NCBI GenBank assembly: GCA_034509925.1
Contig: CM067538.1
Coordinates: 3,649,001-3,713,000 of the forward strand
Direction: 5' to 3'
Length of the DNA stretch: 64,000 bases
From: Hirudinaria manillensis
Lineage: Eukaryota; Annelida; Clitellata; Hirudinida; Hirudinidae
The notes under the pieces are model-generated. The model was not told the DNA's origin, did not search any database, and saw only the letters and a list, made by a program, of their open reading frames with translations. A program made the translations under genes and the position numbers. Shown piece by piece: positions 37,201 to 47,759 of the stretch; position 1 is the first letter of the stretch, and each line of letters opens with the position of its first letter.

Positions 37201-40200
37201 GAATTCTTATTCTTTCCAAAGCTCCTTTGAAGTGTTGAAGGTTATGAAGTTTGGTATTACTGCTTTTTGAGAAGGCGTTTCAGCTGAGTCTTGTATATTT
37301 TCAGTCCTTGCATTAACAACATTTATTGTTGAAAAATAATCACCAACTCTTTCATCTCACTCATTATCAATCCAAAAACAACTTTGATGACTGCTCATTC
37401 TTATGTTCTGTATGCGAATGTAAGCATGATGGATAGTAATACGAGAGTATCACAAATTGGAGAACACATTGTATTTAGACAAAATATTGCTTGATTTATC
37501 ATGCAATTGCTGCATTTGGTTTCAGCACTCTGCTAAAAAGAACCAGTTATTGTCAGTTCCAGCAGTTTCAGGGTTAATTAACATGGGAAAAATAATTAGG
37601 ATGTCTAAGCATATATATTATAAATATTTACTTCTTTTTATAAATAAGAATTGGTTTTAACACAGAATTGGTGTTGGTTATGACCATTATGAAATGGCTT
37701 CAAATGTGGTCCCTATAATCTATAAGTGAACTTTGACATTGTTGATCTACCTCCAAATATTAGTATTTTTAAGTCAAACTTACAAAATAATTTTTTTAAT
37801 GAAATGCAACCATATGAGAGGTTCAGAGCTTATATTTTCAAGAAATATATTTTATGTCAAATATGTCCACCCTAACACATGTATGCGAGCATTGTGATAA
37901 CATGAAAGGCTGTGACTAAAATTAGGAACATATTGTTGTAACCCTGGACCTAAATAATATTGTGATTAATTTTATAATTTAACATAGTAGCATTCAGAAT
38001 CTTTAATTGTAATGACATCCATAAAAGTGACATTTAGAGGGCTAGGTCCCTCAATACCTCGGCCTAACAAGAAACTCAGAACTTCCAGTCATCTTTGAAG
38101 ATTATTTATCTTAACTGAATACTTCCATTAAACTTAAGCCATGGATTACAACATTATGATGAACATTAACAAGTCATGTCATATAATCAACTCCAAAAAC
38201 TATGGGCCAGACTAGAAAACAGCAGAATTAGGAATTATAGGTAGTTGTGGTGTAGAAATATATGTAGTGATGTAATTTAGGCAATTAACATTAACTTTAT
38301 CATTAAGTGGAATGGTAAACAGAGGTTTTCATCACATAAGGAGTCAGTAGCTCAAACAGATTCCAAGGCAGTTCCTGAATACTACAGGATGTCAAGAAGC
38401 TTGGACCTTTCAGTTGACCAAGTAATTGCAATGAAAGATTACACTTTTCACTTAATAGCTTGCAAATCCCGGGTTATTTTATAATAGTTTTAAAACATTG
38501 AAAAAATTTTGATATAAAAATAAAGCTTATTCCTTTTAGTTTGTAATAACTGTAAGGAAATAAATAGTTTATAAACATTAAATTGTTATCAGTCAAACAC
38601 TAGGATAAGAGGTAATCCCGAAGAATAAGCCACGTTTAGCATTAATTAAACTTAACTCCACCCAAAGTTTGGCCCTATGAAGTGCCAGTTGACATTCTGA
38701 GATATGTATTTATTTTGATTAAATTTATTGAATAAATATAAATCCTTTGTTTTTCACAACAAAAATATGATTTTCATAAACAATCACATTTATCTCAAAT
38801 AGATGCATGTGTGACTTCAATTTGCTTGGTAAGTTAATAAAGTAGGATTTATTCAAAACAGAATGACACCCTAACTATAAAAAAATGTTGAGTTTTAGTG
38901 TTGGTTAATTGGTTTCGAATTTTAGCTAATTTTTCATTGCTACCTGAAACATATTTCATATATCTCCAACCTATTTGTCACTCATTGATGGGCAGAACCA
39001 ATTATTTAGCATGGCTTATTCTTTTGGATTACCAGATAAGCTAACCAATCCCAGCAGCATTAAACAGGATACATATAAATAAATACATGATGTAAATGCC
39101 AATGAAACAGAATATTCAAACCTGATCTTTATGCAATGTTTCATAATCAGCATTTGGTATGAACAAAATCTGTTGATTAAAAGCATTCTGGATATGTTTC
39201 GATATTTGGTAACAAATTTCACTTCAATTAAAAATACTCATTTACAAGTTAACTACTCATAAATGCCTCTTAACCCTTGGATGCCCAAGGTAAAAAAACT
39301 ACCACTTTCGGCCAAGAGGGGTACAAGTGTACCCCAACACATTTGTTGTTACTGAGCATCAACTGAAAGTTTGTTGTTAAAAATATTTTACCAGTCCATA
39401 GGCACAGGTTCATGAAATAGAAAAATATAATTTTCATTAGACAATTATTAAAAAGTGCAAGTGTTTACAAACAAGGGACCTCTGAGGGGAGTAGTGCCAT
39501 GCAGGAGGGCTGGGTGTTAATTGCTTTAAAATCTAAATTTTGTACATATTTAACTAAAATTGGTATTTTCCAATAATTATTTGTAAATAAATATTGACTA
39601 TTTGATATCAAACATAATCAAATAGACATGAAAGTTTAGAAATACTTACAAGACAAAATTGCTCATTTTCATTGTCAAAAATAACCTGATTACATCACTA
39701 ATTACAATTCATGTGTAAATTCTAAAATAGTTTTTAAGAATTTTATTTCTTTGTCCCCAAAAAAGGTAGTGAAAGTTGCTGCAGAAGTGGGAACTTGTTA
39801 TAAGTCAGCCATGGAAGGCCACTACATATATAAGGCTAAATCTATAAAAAGTTGTTAACATGGTTTGTAATTAGGATCAAAAGATGTGTGGCCTAAGCTT
39901 GTTTGTCCCAAAAATTTCAATCTTTTGAATAAATCCACTTCTGCAGGTAGTTCAAGAAATTTTTGTCAGCCAAAGTTGTGCAGCAACAAGAATAGTTTCA
40001 AATTGCGAACAAACCAAGACTATCCACCCCACACATATAACTTGGAAGCCATTAATACAAAAACTTCAATTAAATGACTCCATTTTCAAATTTGACTTGG
40101 ACAGCAGGGCATGAGATAACTTCTGCAACATGAACAACTGGAAACACTTAGTTCTCCTCTGTTAAACAAAATTATAATTTCAGTTTGTGTAAAGCTGAAA

Positions 40201-41409
40201 TCCCAGTAAAAAGATTTTTCAATGCAGAAGCTTCATTTGTTGGTACATGCCTAACAAAAAAGATTACATTCAGTGATACATGGCCTGAACTTGGTCGGCC
40301 AAAGGCAATGGCAAGACTCAATGTTGATTTAAATATGCTATTGAGGACCCAGTCTATATATTCAATTTGCATTGCTCCCACTCAATTTCAAAAGAAATGT
40401 AAAATTGTCAAGTTTTACAAGTCACATTCGATTAAAGAAATTTGCAATCCAATAGCCATGATTGTGCCAAGAAGGTCTGCCAACTTAGAAACAGATCCTT
40501 CAAAATTTAAAGAAGGTCAAAATAAAACCTAAATTAACTTATCCAACTTCATTCCATTGATCTTTTGAAAATAAGTTGTTTTTAGGTGGTGCTTTCAATA
40601 AATGTGGGCTGTTTTTGCTATCAGCTAGTCCAAAATAAACAATTTGGGCTCTTAATTTAGCACCATTCATGCAATCCTTTTAAATCCCTCTTTTGCGAGG
40701 CTACATTCAAAAAGTAGCCCCTTTCCAATTGGAGATGAATATGCCTTTGACTTATTACAATGATTTGTATGTGACAATACATACAATGCAAAAATTTGAA
40801 TATCATCATCAGCTTTAAGCCTTGTACTAGTTTCACATAATTTCATCATACCCTATTATGTGAGCAACTCTCACCTTAATATATCATTTTTCTGGTTAAT
40901 TTGTTTAGCACAATAAAAGGCAAATTATATAACAATTAATGTGACAGCATTCAGGATAAAACAATCCATAAAATATAAAAAATAGTTTCATGTTTTTCCA
41001 GTTACTTGGTATAAGAGAAGTGTTAGTATACGTGATCTTTCCCCAAAAATTTGTCATTTATAAATTTGGATAACTAAATTATAAAATGATTTCAACTCCA
41101 AAGTAAAAATTCCTTACTTGTCCCGCAAAAATAACATCAGACATCATTTTATTGACTCTCTTCATCAGACTGAGATTTACATCATATTTAGCTGCCAAGC
41201 TTATCAGGGTATCTTTTTCTTGAACCTAACAAAATTCAATTAAAGAAAAGATAATTTAAAAGCTAATTCAAATCTCGAAGTAACACAACATTTCTTTCAA
41301 CTGACATAGACTTTCCAAATAGATACAAAGATGATTTTAAATTACTACTCACAACATATTGAAATGTTCCTTGCGGTGCTACTATCGGTTTAGAACGTCT
41401 AGAAATCAT
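25227..41409 (-). CDS. OXR1: OXR1/NCOA7-type LysM-TLDc protein (mustard homologue)
   Basis: Oxidation-resistance family protein; TLDc proteins of this type regulate the V-ATPase and protect against oxidative stress. Exons on the minus strand: 41409-41353, 41225-41118, 31207-31043, 30978-30806, 30732-30680, 30531-30384, 30318-30132, 30048-29935, 29875-29723, 25657-25562, 25495-25422, 25362-25227. Phases close exactly, giving 487 aa. The N-terminal LysM (about 19-55, KDTLISLAAKYDVN) is followed by the GRAM-like block (VSGVLLITPDGVMFDPDAS), a WFSIPLD...DQMYAFFKKW segment, and the TLDc domain (about 330-487: YSTENHGFSLNTLFRKL, VFGAMVVGQVKLSDHF, GIWLDSELYHGRT, SEDFVVKCLEVWSF). The LysM end seems short, so one exon may be missed in the 9.9-kb intron 31208-41117. 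Introns carry many transposons. Confidence 0.9.
25795..26960 (+). mobile_element. Pogo/Tigger-like DNA transposon fragment 2, interrupted by a solo LTR
   Basis: The left end (TCAAATCTCATTACTATGCC, CCGGACAAAATTAAACACAA) matches the pogo-type terminus at 53588. Downstream, around 26540-26860, lie remains of a CENP-B/jerky helix-turn-helix: GVPSKCMKLTQAYYLK, IDGGMLMWLKQA, LIKEKAIKLTELM and RLDNFKK. The solo LTR at 26123-26421 splits it. Several frameshifts and stops are present. It lies in the OXR1 intron 25658-29722. Confidence 0.68.
26123..26421 (+). repeat. Solo LTR with ATAG target duplication
   Basis: Starts TGTTGGATCGCTGGATCC and ends GGACCCCGGGTTATTACA, with ATAG flanking both sides (26119-26122 and 26422-26425). 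The uninterrupted target is visible in pogo fragment 1 (AAATAGGAATGA near 22065), which confirms the insertion point. It is close in sequence to the LTR at 63266-63556. Confidence 0.88.
27255..27960 (+). mobile_element. R2/NeSL-like LINE fragment 1
   Basis: The segment GRHNHALREACEATKVALFR (27269 on) matches the minus-strand fragment at 42870-43130 (NQALREMCEATKEAVFRALK). That region follows the zinc-finger motif in LINEs of the R2/NeSL group, which carry a restriction-like endonuclease. The rest of this stretch is too decayed to align by eye. Confidence 0.45.
28227..29690 (+). mobile_element. Tc1-like DNA transposon, copy B (both ends present)
   Basis: Terminal inverted repeats: CAGTGCGCTTCATAAAGATA at the left and a right end whose complement reads CAGTGCACGTCATAAAGACA. 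A TA follows the right end; the left flank reads TATG, so its TA is altered or offset. The transposase starts at 28509 (MGLGKQLNDIEKGQNFAFKD) and stops near 29422 (KKGDISHY). Visible parts: helix-turn-helix (SISEISRMMNRSRNVI, GRPKKVNERQRRVI), first Asp in SIIFLDEKKFNLDG, second Asp in IFQHDDALLHTAK, and NPIEHVW, a DD34E spacing. It is broken: for example a homopolymer shortfall after SRF near 28630, a frame change near 28835-28850, another near 28980-29000 and a TAG after WAAI. It sits in an OXR1 intron. Confidence 0.88.
32005..32335 (+). mobile_element. R2/NeSL-like LINE fragment 2, reverse transcriptase start
   Basis: The plus-strand frame 32017-32331 reads ELWRSGIMSDEWKRAEGILI, then PKNSIDLNQFRPMLLLNMEG and KIFFDIVAQRL. 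The order 'W..A..ILIPK', 'QFRP..LLN.EGKIFF' is the first RT block of NeSL/R2-group LINEs. Only this block is recognisable. It lies in OXR1 intron 2. Confidence 0.6.
32390..32806 (+). other. Unrecognised 138-codon open frame next to the LINE fragment
   Basis: Basic, Lys/Arg-rich frame (MDEEEASHQDGTPVGF...). No domain recognised. Its place directly after an RT fragment and inside an intron of the opposite strand suggests it belongs to transposon debris and is not a host gene. Confidence 0.25.
33530..33690 (+). mobile_element. Short 3' end of a CR1/jockey-type LINE
   Basis: One plus-strand frame reads RQHFFNRIIIPWNSLQ, which resembles the conserved 'FF..R....WN.LP' motif near the end of LINE ORF2 proteins. 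Nothing further upstream aligns. Confidence 0.45.
33780..35605 (+). mobile_element. CR1/L2-type LINE, 5' truncated
   Basis: Starts within the endonuclease domain (LDFSDHLLRW, then ITRQWSRLDISSLT and RPSDPWFDHECRNSKR). It continues into RT (TPLLKKPSLDPEDVSSHRPI, SNLPVFSKILERLV, HHKLLP) and ends with the C-terminal part related to the minus-strand copy at 16020-17135. It ends in a run of ATT units (about 35590-35603), the simple-repeat tail typical of CR1/L2 elements. Higher GC than the flanks. Broken by several frameshifts and stops. Confidence 0.8.
35800..36740 (-). mobile_element. Ty3/gypsy fossil fragment in OXR1 intron 2
   Basis: Minus-strand pieces of protease/RT: LGREALLDLEIDVIDLMKSK, FEELFKPELGCRKDFEL, AFLKDLNQTFDAGY and YFSKIDLADAYL. 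The order from right to left is that of a gypsy polyprotein around the protease-RT boundary. No LTR was identified. Broken, with several breaks. Confidence 0.7.
36760..37930. other. Intron sequence, nothing recognised
   Basis: AT-rich part of OXR1 intron 2. Short open frames exist on the plus strand but show no family resemblance. Confidence 0.35.
37934..38153 (+). repeat. Probable old solo LTR
   Basis: Starts TGTTGTAACC and ends GGATTACAACA. Its length and internal GTAGCATTCAGAATCTTT resemble the LTR at 12624-12847. Flanks ATAT and TTAT may be a decayed 4-bp target duplication. Confidence 0.4.
39270..39520 (+). repeat. PiggyBac-like MITE candidate
   Basis: Begins TTAA then CCCTTGGATGCCCAAGG and ends GGGCTGGGTG then TTAA. 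The left end matches the terminus at 15946. The right end is a weak inverted match, so the right boundary is uncertain. The two TTAA sites would be the target duplication expected of piggyBac. Confidence 0.42.
40185..40532 (+). pseudogene. Coronin-like fragment inside OXR1 intron 2
   Basis: The end of this plus-strand frame reads KKCKIVKFYKSHSIKE, then ICNPIAMIVPRRSANLE. The spacing 'KCEIARFYKL....CEPI.M.VPRKS' is a conserved block after the coronin beta-propeller, and at least 15 positions agree. The preceding part of the frame does not resemble a WD40 domain, and no neighbouring coronin exons were found. It is therefore most likely a fragment of a coronin copy (retrocopy or exon duplication). 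Chance resemblance is possible. Confidence 0.38.
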
Positions 41410-42180
41410 AGTTTGCGAGCCTTCACAAAATATGATCGCATAAACTCACACGGCCACCGTAGGTACCTCCTTATATTAATATAAACAATCGTAAAAAGAA
41501 ATTAAATGAGCCGACGCAAATTGCATTCAAATTTGTAATATAATTTGTTTTATCTCAACTAATCTAAACAAGGTAGCGCGTCGAAAAATAATTAATATTT
41601 TGATGCTTTGATGCGAGAATTTCTTCCTCGGAACTTACCGATAGGTATCCTCAGAGGAGGCACTCTACCTTCAAACTTTTCGACCCTTTGAAACCCCTGA
41701 GGTTCTCTGGCAATGAGCCGTAGCCGATGAGCATCAGGATGCTCCTGTCTGTTTCCCAATATGGATTCAGCTTACGGCTATGGTAGGCTCTCATTGGCCT
41801 TCTTATGCCAGGACTCGGGCGATTCTGGAAGGCTCTCGTTGGCTTTTGTGTGTCATTTCCTACATTTATCCTACAACACCTCCCCCTAAACGACTAGGTA
41901 TTTCTTCCTCTGGGGGGATCCATCTCCAGCCTTCTCGGAGGTCGGCGGTTCCTTGTGGATCTTTTCTCGGGAGTTTGAGGTTGTTCTGGCGGAATGGCAT
42001 GCTCCACTTCGCTCTCTGGGATTTCCTGTGTTTCCGGAGTGTTCGTGTGTCCTGCGGTTTCCTGGGATGTCCCACTTAGTGGCAGGAATGGCAACTCGAA
42101 TGCTTCATACATCACCTGCAGTGAATCATCTTGCGCACGCTTCCTGAGCTGGTTCGCATGGCGATGAAGCATTTTGCCGC

Positions 42181-42356
42181 TAGCCTCCACTAGGTAGACT
42201 TGACGTCCAAGTCAACGCTTAATCCATCCTTGTATCCACTTCGGGTGACTTGGGTCGCTGTAATCTCCTAGCCTCCACTAGGTAGACTTGACGTCCAAGT
42301 CAACGCTTAATCCATCCTTGTATCCACTTCGGGTGACTTGGGTCGCTGTAATCTCT
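42181..42356. repeat. 88-bp tandem duplication inside gypsy fossil B
   Basis: The unit starting TAGCCTCCACTAGGTAGACT occurs twice, at 42181-42268 and 42269-42356, with almost no differences. The related copy near 49015 has a single unit, so the duplication arose after the copies split. Confidence 0.85.
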
Positions 42357-42869
42357 TACAAAGACTGCGTCTCCCTCGACGAACTCTCTCTGCCGGTGGA
42401 CAGGTTTCCTTTCTTCCATCTCCATCAGCTCTTGGGAGATGTTTTATTGGTCTTTTGAGTTGGAGGTCACTCAGGGGGAGTTCTCAACGGTCTCCCTAGG
42501 AGTTTCTCTGCCGGCGTCTTCAAATCTGTCAAAGACGTAAATGGCGTTGTCCGGTAAGTCAGTAGAAATTTCTGGAGCACATCATCCATCACCATCCTCC
42601 CCCTGCAGCTTTTGTAGCGTACGCTTGAATGTATCAACAAAACGCTCCGCTTGCCCATTGCAATGAGGTTGATATGGCGGTGACCTGATGAGTTGAATTC
42701 CATTCGTCTGACAGAACTCTTGGAACTCCTTGACCGCGAACTGTCCCATTGCCCGAAACTAGTATCTTTGGGTATCCGTGCTGCGCAAAAATCCTACCCA
42801 GTTCCTTGATTGTAGCAGTGGATGTTCATTTTCACAACTTCAGGCCACTTGGAGAAGGCGTCCACCACG

Positions 42870-43130
42870 ATCAGGAACATCATTCCTTCAATGCTCTGAA
42901 TACTGCCTCTTTTGTGGCCTCGCACATTTCTCGAAGGGCCTGATTTGGTCGCCACGTTTGTACTAGTAAGGGGTTATTGCTGGGCACATGGTGCAATGTC
43001 TCCATTCTGTCAAAGAGTCCGCATTTTGCGTCTTCAACCAGGCTCCACCTCCGCAAATTGTTCTTGGAGGGCAACTGGTCATATACCAATCTTATTGCAA
43101 AAGCCAGCCGTGGCTTCCTCACATTGCTCC
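42870..43130 (-). mobile_element. R2/NeSL-like LINE fragment 3, inserted in gypsy B
   Basis: The minus-strand frame reads AFAIRLVYDQLPSKNNLRRW, then GLFDRMETLHHVPSNNPLLV and NQALREMCEATKEA. This is the segment around the C-terminal zinc-finger motif of R2/NeSL-group LINEs. Gypsy sequence shared with fossil D stops at about 42868, which marks the junction. Confidence 0.68.
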
Positions 43131-43739
43131 AGGTAAGAGATTGCTTTCAAGGTCATCCACTTACCCTGCCTTGCTATCTAAATGGACTTTGTGACTCGGT
43201 TTAATTCTTTTATCGTCTCGTCTCTTGGCCAAACATGATTGATGAGCTGGCATGGCACCATTTTTGAAAGGGACTCCAGCCGACTGCATAACGGTCCGTC
43301 CGGATAGGATCTCCTTAAACATCAGTAGAGCTCGTCGAGCTCTTTCTGCGCTCCGACCTTCTTCCCAGATCTAAACAGTGGCTTGACCAGATGATTTCCG
43401 TCCTCGGAGTTATTGAGCATCCACTGCGTTAGTTTTGGATAGTTAGTACTATTCCATGATGGACCTATGTGGCACTCTCAGGCTCGCCCTCCTGCTGTAG
43501 AGGGCAACTGACGACAATGTTGGAGATAGGCCCAGCCATGTGTCGGTTGATATTCATCTCCAAATCATCGAATGCTGCCAGACCAATCCCATAGATAATT
43601 TTAGGCCCAAAGCAGTCTCGGGAAGAGCATAAAAGGAAACGACCTCAATCGCTTTCATTCTGACTGAGTGTGGCTTCTTCACTCTTCTTCTGAGAGTCGT
43701 CGAAAATCCTTCTTAGGCTCTTCATAATATCCATGGAAA

Positions 43740-44690
43740 CTGTGAAGAATCGTTGACTTTTTTGTTATCGAATTTGGCATCAGTTACATGTAACGAAAGT
43801 TGCTTCGAAATATTTTAGCAACCAGTTACATCTCACAAGTGACTAATGATTTACAGATAATGAGTGATGGATAGATGTAAGCAACAGTAAATTAAATCGG
43901 TTTCTTTGAGACATTTCCGGGGAGCATTTCAGAGTTTCGAGGACCAATTTGATTACATACTCCAAATCAGATTTGTCCTGACCCTAACCCATTAAAGCCT
44001 TCTTCAATTTTTTAAATAACGATTTCACAGTGAAATCGACAATTACTACTATGAGTTTTATTATTGAGTTAGTACGTCAGCGCGGCGGTAAATAAAAAGG
44101 ACGAAATGCCAGCCGGCAACCGAAAAGAAAAATGCAACAAACGGGCCTCTGCAGCACAGACTTCATTTTCATAATATTCCTTGCGTGCGCTCACTCGTTC
44201 TTGATAGAACGTAACTTTGATAAAGATAAAAGTTTGAAGTTCAACTCGTCACTTTAAAGAACAATATAACTTGTTTATATTATCAAATCGTAACCTTAAC
44301 TATAAAAGTTAATTTTACTAGAGTATCTTATATGACAATTTAAGTAACGTTAAGCAACAGATTCAGACTCGCACACCACTCCAACTTGCAATAATCTTCA
44401 CTCCGACTCAAACCAATCTTCACTACAACTCGACATTCACTTTCACTCTATTATTGACGTCCATCAACTCTCCCAATCAAAATTCCATAGAATGTTCCAT
44501 CAACTTTATCTTGGCATAATTTCGTTTCAAATGACAAAAAAACAACTTTTGCAAAACTTTCGATAATAACACGTGACAGAAAGTATCAAGTTCACCATAA
44601 GGAATGCAGTTGAGACATCTAATTGAATTAGACTTAGTCTCTCACTTGCTTCAGAAACAAACTTCTGAAGTCCTGAAGAAAAGACCATAG
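43740..44690. other. Region between gypsy fossils, nothing recognised
   Basis: AT-rich sequence with no recognisable frame. The Ser/Thr/Pro-rich codons suggested around 44360-44470 (ACTCCAACTTGC and similar) do not form a long open frame. Confidence 0.3.
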
Positions 44691-46330
44691 CAGATGGGCC
44701 TCCCCAAAGAAGAATAGATCAGTCAGGATTTCAAGACAGGATCAAATGAAACACTGATGATGCACCGTCATGCTCAGTCAGCATCCGATGAAATCTTTGC
44801 ACGTCACTGCGCATGCTTTACTCAGATCGACTTCGCAGATGCATACATGCAGTTGGAAGTCGAAGATGACTCGAAACAACTGGTAACTGGTGACACAAGG
44901 GCCTGTTCCAGTATCTTCGCAGTCAAATGCACACCTGGTGTGGATCGAATGATAGTAGGACATAATGGCTGTGCGGCTTATAGAATTTTAGAGCACCAAC
45001 CTCCAGGCTTTGCTTGAAAGAATTGCAAATTATGGGTTTCTCGCCAGAATGGAAAAGTGCATTCGTAAAACTGGAAATCAACTTCTTGGGACATGTGGTT
45101 TCAAAATATGGCCATCGACCAGATAACTAGAATAATCAAGCAATTGTAGGAATGCCAGTGTCTAAGGAAAAAGCAGCTAAAATCATTCTCTGGTAAGTTA
45201 TAAGATTAGTCTTTTATGCTAGATATGTCTGATCCTTTATTGCACTTCGACCCTACGCTAAGTTATTATTCATCTTTTGTGCCAGATGTGCGATCCTGGA
45301 CGATCTGGAAATTCGTATGAACAACAGAGAGTTCTGGACAAGCTCAAGGTAGTTGCAGTCTGATCTGTTGACGCACTTTAATCCTGGACTGGGCATCGTC
45401 GTTGCTGCGGGAGTGGTAACAGTCATCTCTCATCGCTTCCCGAAAGGCACGGAGAAATTATACCACTTACGCCAGTAGATCATTCAACAAATAGGCTCCA
45501 ACGTCTTGCTGCGATTTTGCCATAATGCCACCCACTTTTGGCCAAGACGATGCTATGTCCTGTCTCACTACAAAGAAGTTGCCAGAAAAAGATTGACAGA
45601 TTGATGTCATCCGACACTCGCCAGTGGAGGCGGAAGATATTCAGAGGAATAGCGAAGAAGACTCCGAGCTATATTTGCCTGTTGAAAGTGCAAGAACGGG
45701 TCAATGACCTAGTTTCGGGCTTGATCGACTCAGCACGCCTTCTGCAGGCGCTCTAGACATATCAATCATCGAAGGTGCACTTTTCGACGAGTCCTGATTC
45801 TATTCCTTGCTTGTCGAATACTGAGATGCTGCATGAGGAATGTGAGAAACCAGAATGAAGATGTTGGCTCGAATACGTATCTGCTGGCAAGGATAAGCAA
45901 TTGATAGGGACATCGAAATCAGAATGAGATGGCAGTTTGGCAACGGAATTTTGCACGGCTCGGAGACCCAAAGATACTCGTTTCAGACAATGGGACACAG
46001 TATTAAGAGTATTGTCATTTGGAATTCAGCGCATCAGGTCACCGCCTTACCAATCTGATTACAGTAGGCAAGCTGATCGTTTTGTGGATACGTTCAAGCT
46101 TACGCTACAAAAGCTGCAGGGGGATAGGTGATTGAGGATGCGCTCCAGAAATTTCTGTTGACAAATCGGTCAACGCCATACGTGTCGATATGAAGACAGA
46201 AAAATTCCTATGGACATCATTGAGAACTCCCCTGAGTGACCTCAAGAACCCAAGAAACACATGTTTCATCGAGCACTATGGTACCATTGTATCAATAGAT
46301 GAACTTTCGGAGACATCGCCGCGATGCTGG
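44690..46330 (+). mobile_element. Ty3/gypsy fossil C
   Basis: Plus-strand RT (44757-45017: ARHCACFTQIDFADAYMQLE, VEDDSKQLV) followed by RNase H and integrase remains. These end near 46310 with pieces resembling the integrase region of fossils B and D (for example FLLTNRSTPYV, LGHVVSKYG upstream). Broken, with many breaks; no LTR recognised. Confidence 0.65.
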
Positions 46331-46349
46331 TATTTCGATTTTAACAATT

Positions 46350-46990
46350 AAGGACATTAACGATGTGTCAAGATAAATACGTTAATGAATCGATGTTTGG
46401 CATTTAACAGAGATAACTTGTAAGTTAAATTTATTGGTTGTGCAAAGATTATGTTGATGTTTTGATGACAGATAACAGATAATTAAAAAGGTTGTGTGAA
46501 ATGATTGTACTTTGATTCATTGGCTGTCGAAGTAGACAATGACATCATGGATAATAAATGATTTATGTTATGTTATATATTGGCGATTTTAAAAGATATG
46601 TGTTACAATAAACATTCTTATAATAAATAAAACAGTTAAACCAAATTTATTTTTCAATTTATTTTAAAATTTTCAATTTTTTTATGGAACAATGCAAAAA
46701 TTTATTTATTATTAATAATTTTTTTAAAATTTATTATAAATAATTTTTTAATAACACTATTATTATGGATAATATTATTCGAATTATGGGAATTATTTTA
46801 TATTCCCCGGACCTGTGGTTATTGACTGGTATTTTTAATAATAGATTGAATCGCTTTTATTTACAAATTAAGTGTGAAAACTTGATGGCTCGCTATGAAT
46901 GTGAAATACGTCGTTCTTCCCCGCGACTTGATGGTTCGTCTGAAATTGTAAGGTTGACATGTTAAAACTAGTCGGCTAATTTTTAGTTAT
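46350..46990. other. Very AT-rich stretch, nothing recognised
   Basis: Almost pure A/T with long T and A runs, notably 46620-46780. No gene or transposon signature. Confidence 0.35.
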
Positions 46991-46999
46991 GCCCGGTCC

Positions 47000-47750
47000 C
47001 TGCGGACTTGGGTTGGTGGTGTGTATGGCTGTTGTAGATCAGCCGTGAGTGCGAGATGTTACTACACCACCCTTTTTGAAAGCTCCTTGGCCCGCAGTCC
47101 GCGGATGCCCAGGGCCTTAAAGGAAGTGAGGTTTTCGTCGTCGAAGGAGCCGAGAGCTCCAACGACGACTGCCCCAACATGAACGCTAAAGCCCAGGGAT
47201 CTTAGCTCTTGGGCTATTCCCTGGTATTTATTGAATTTTTCAAGCCTCCCCCTCTCCAGCGCATCGGCGTTGTAGTCGTATGGACATTTGATATCGATGA
47301 TAACCGCCTTTTTGCTGGAGAGGTTAAAGGAGACTATATCGGGACGGAGGGGCGAAAGGCTCAAGGGAACCTGTTGATTCAGGCGCAGGTTGGTCGCCGG
47401 AATCAACTTCACTATCTCGTTAATGATGGCGTTGTGACGGATAGTGGCCATTGCCAGATTGGGCTTGCATCCACAGAGTATATGGCCCAGGGTCTCGTTC
47501 TCCGCGCCGCATTTGCGGCAGCTTCGATCGTCCTTGACCCAGGGTTGACTTTTGGTGGCCAGCACGTTGATTCTGGCCCTGTGGATGAATTTCCAATCGG
47601 CAAAAGAGCAGTAGGTTCCCTTGAATATGAAGTGGTTGCTGAGGGCCGACTGAGAGGCGCACCTGGAGACTGCTCCCTGGCTCTTTTTGCCATGGAGTTT
47701 ACCCAGGAAGTCCTTGCGGTGGGGGCTCGTTCGGGATTAATTAGTCCAAT
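47000..47750 (-). mobile_element. R2/NeSL-like LINE fragment 4 with restriction-like endonuclease
   Basis: 3' end of a LINE on the minus strand. From right to left: SFADWKFIHRARINVLATKS, then the CCHC-type motif CRKCGAENETLGHILCGC, then HNAIINEIVKLIP, and the endonuclease core LRPDIVSFNLSSKKAVIIDI followed by KCPYDY (PD...D-x-K pattern). It ends with a region like GIAQELRSLGFSVHVGAVVV. One frame change separates the first part from the zinc-finger part (near 47560). The GC-rich 3' tail at 47000-47080 may be its 3' UTR. The zinc finger followed by a PD-(D/E)XK endonuclease places it in the R2/R4/NeSL group. Confidence 0.78.
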
Positions 47751-47759
47751 ATTAACCAG

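Larger units (their letters stand above)
41611..43740 (-). mobile_element. Ty3/gypsy fossil B with LTR, interrupted by a LINE fragment
   Basis: The LTR lies at about 41611-41878. On the minus strand it opens TGTTGTAGGATAAATG directly after a purine tract (AGGGGGAGG), so this is the 3' LTR. Integrase follows to the right: MLHRHANQLRKRAQDD (41894-42190) and LQKFLLTYRTTPFTS, LGRPLRTP (42467-42703). A tandem duplication lies at 42181-42356 and a LINE insertion at about 42870-43130. Beyond that, gag/protease-like pieces (around 43300-43600) continue. Broken, with many breaks. Very similar to fossil D at 48909-49520. Confidence 0.75.

Noticed and set aside
38460-38485. CCCGGGTTATT as another LTR end
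   Set aside because: Only about 11 bases match the LTR end and nothing upstream aligns.
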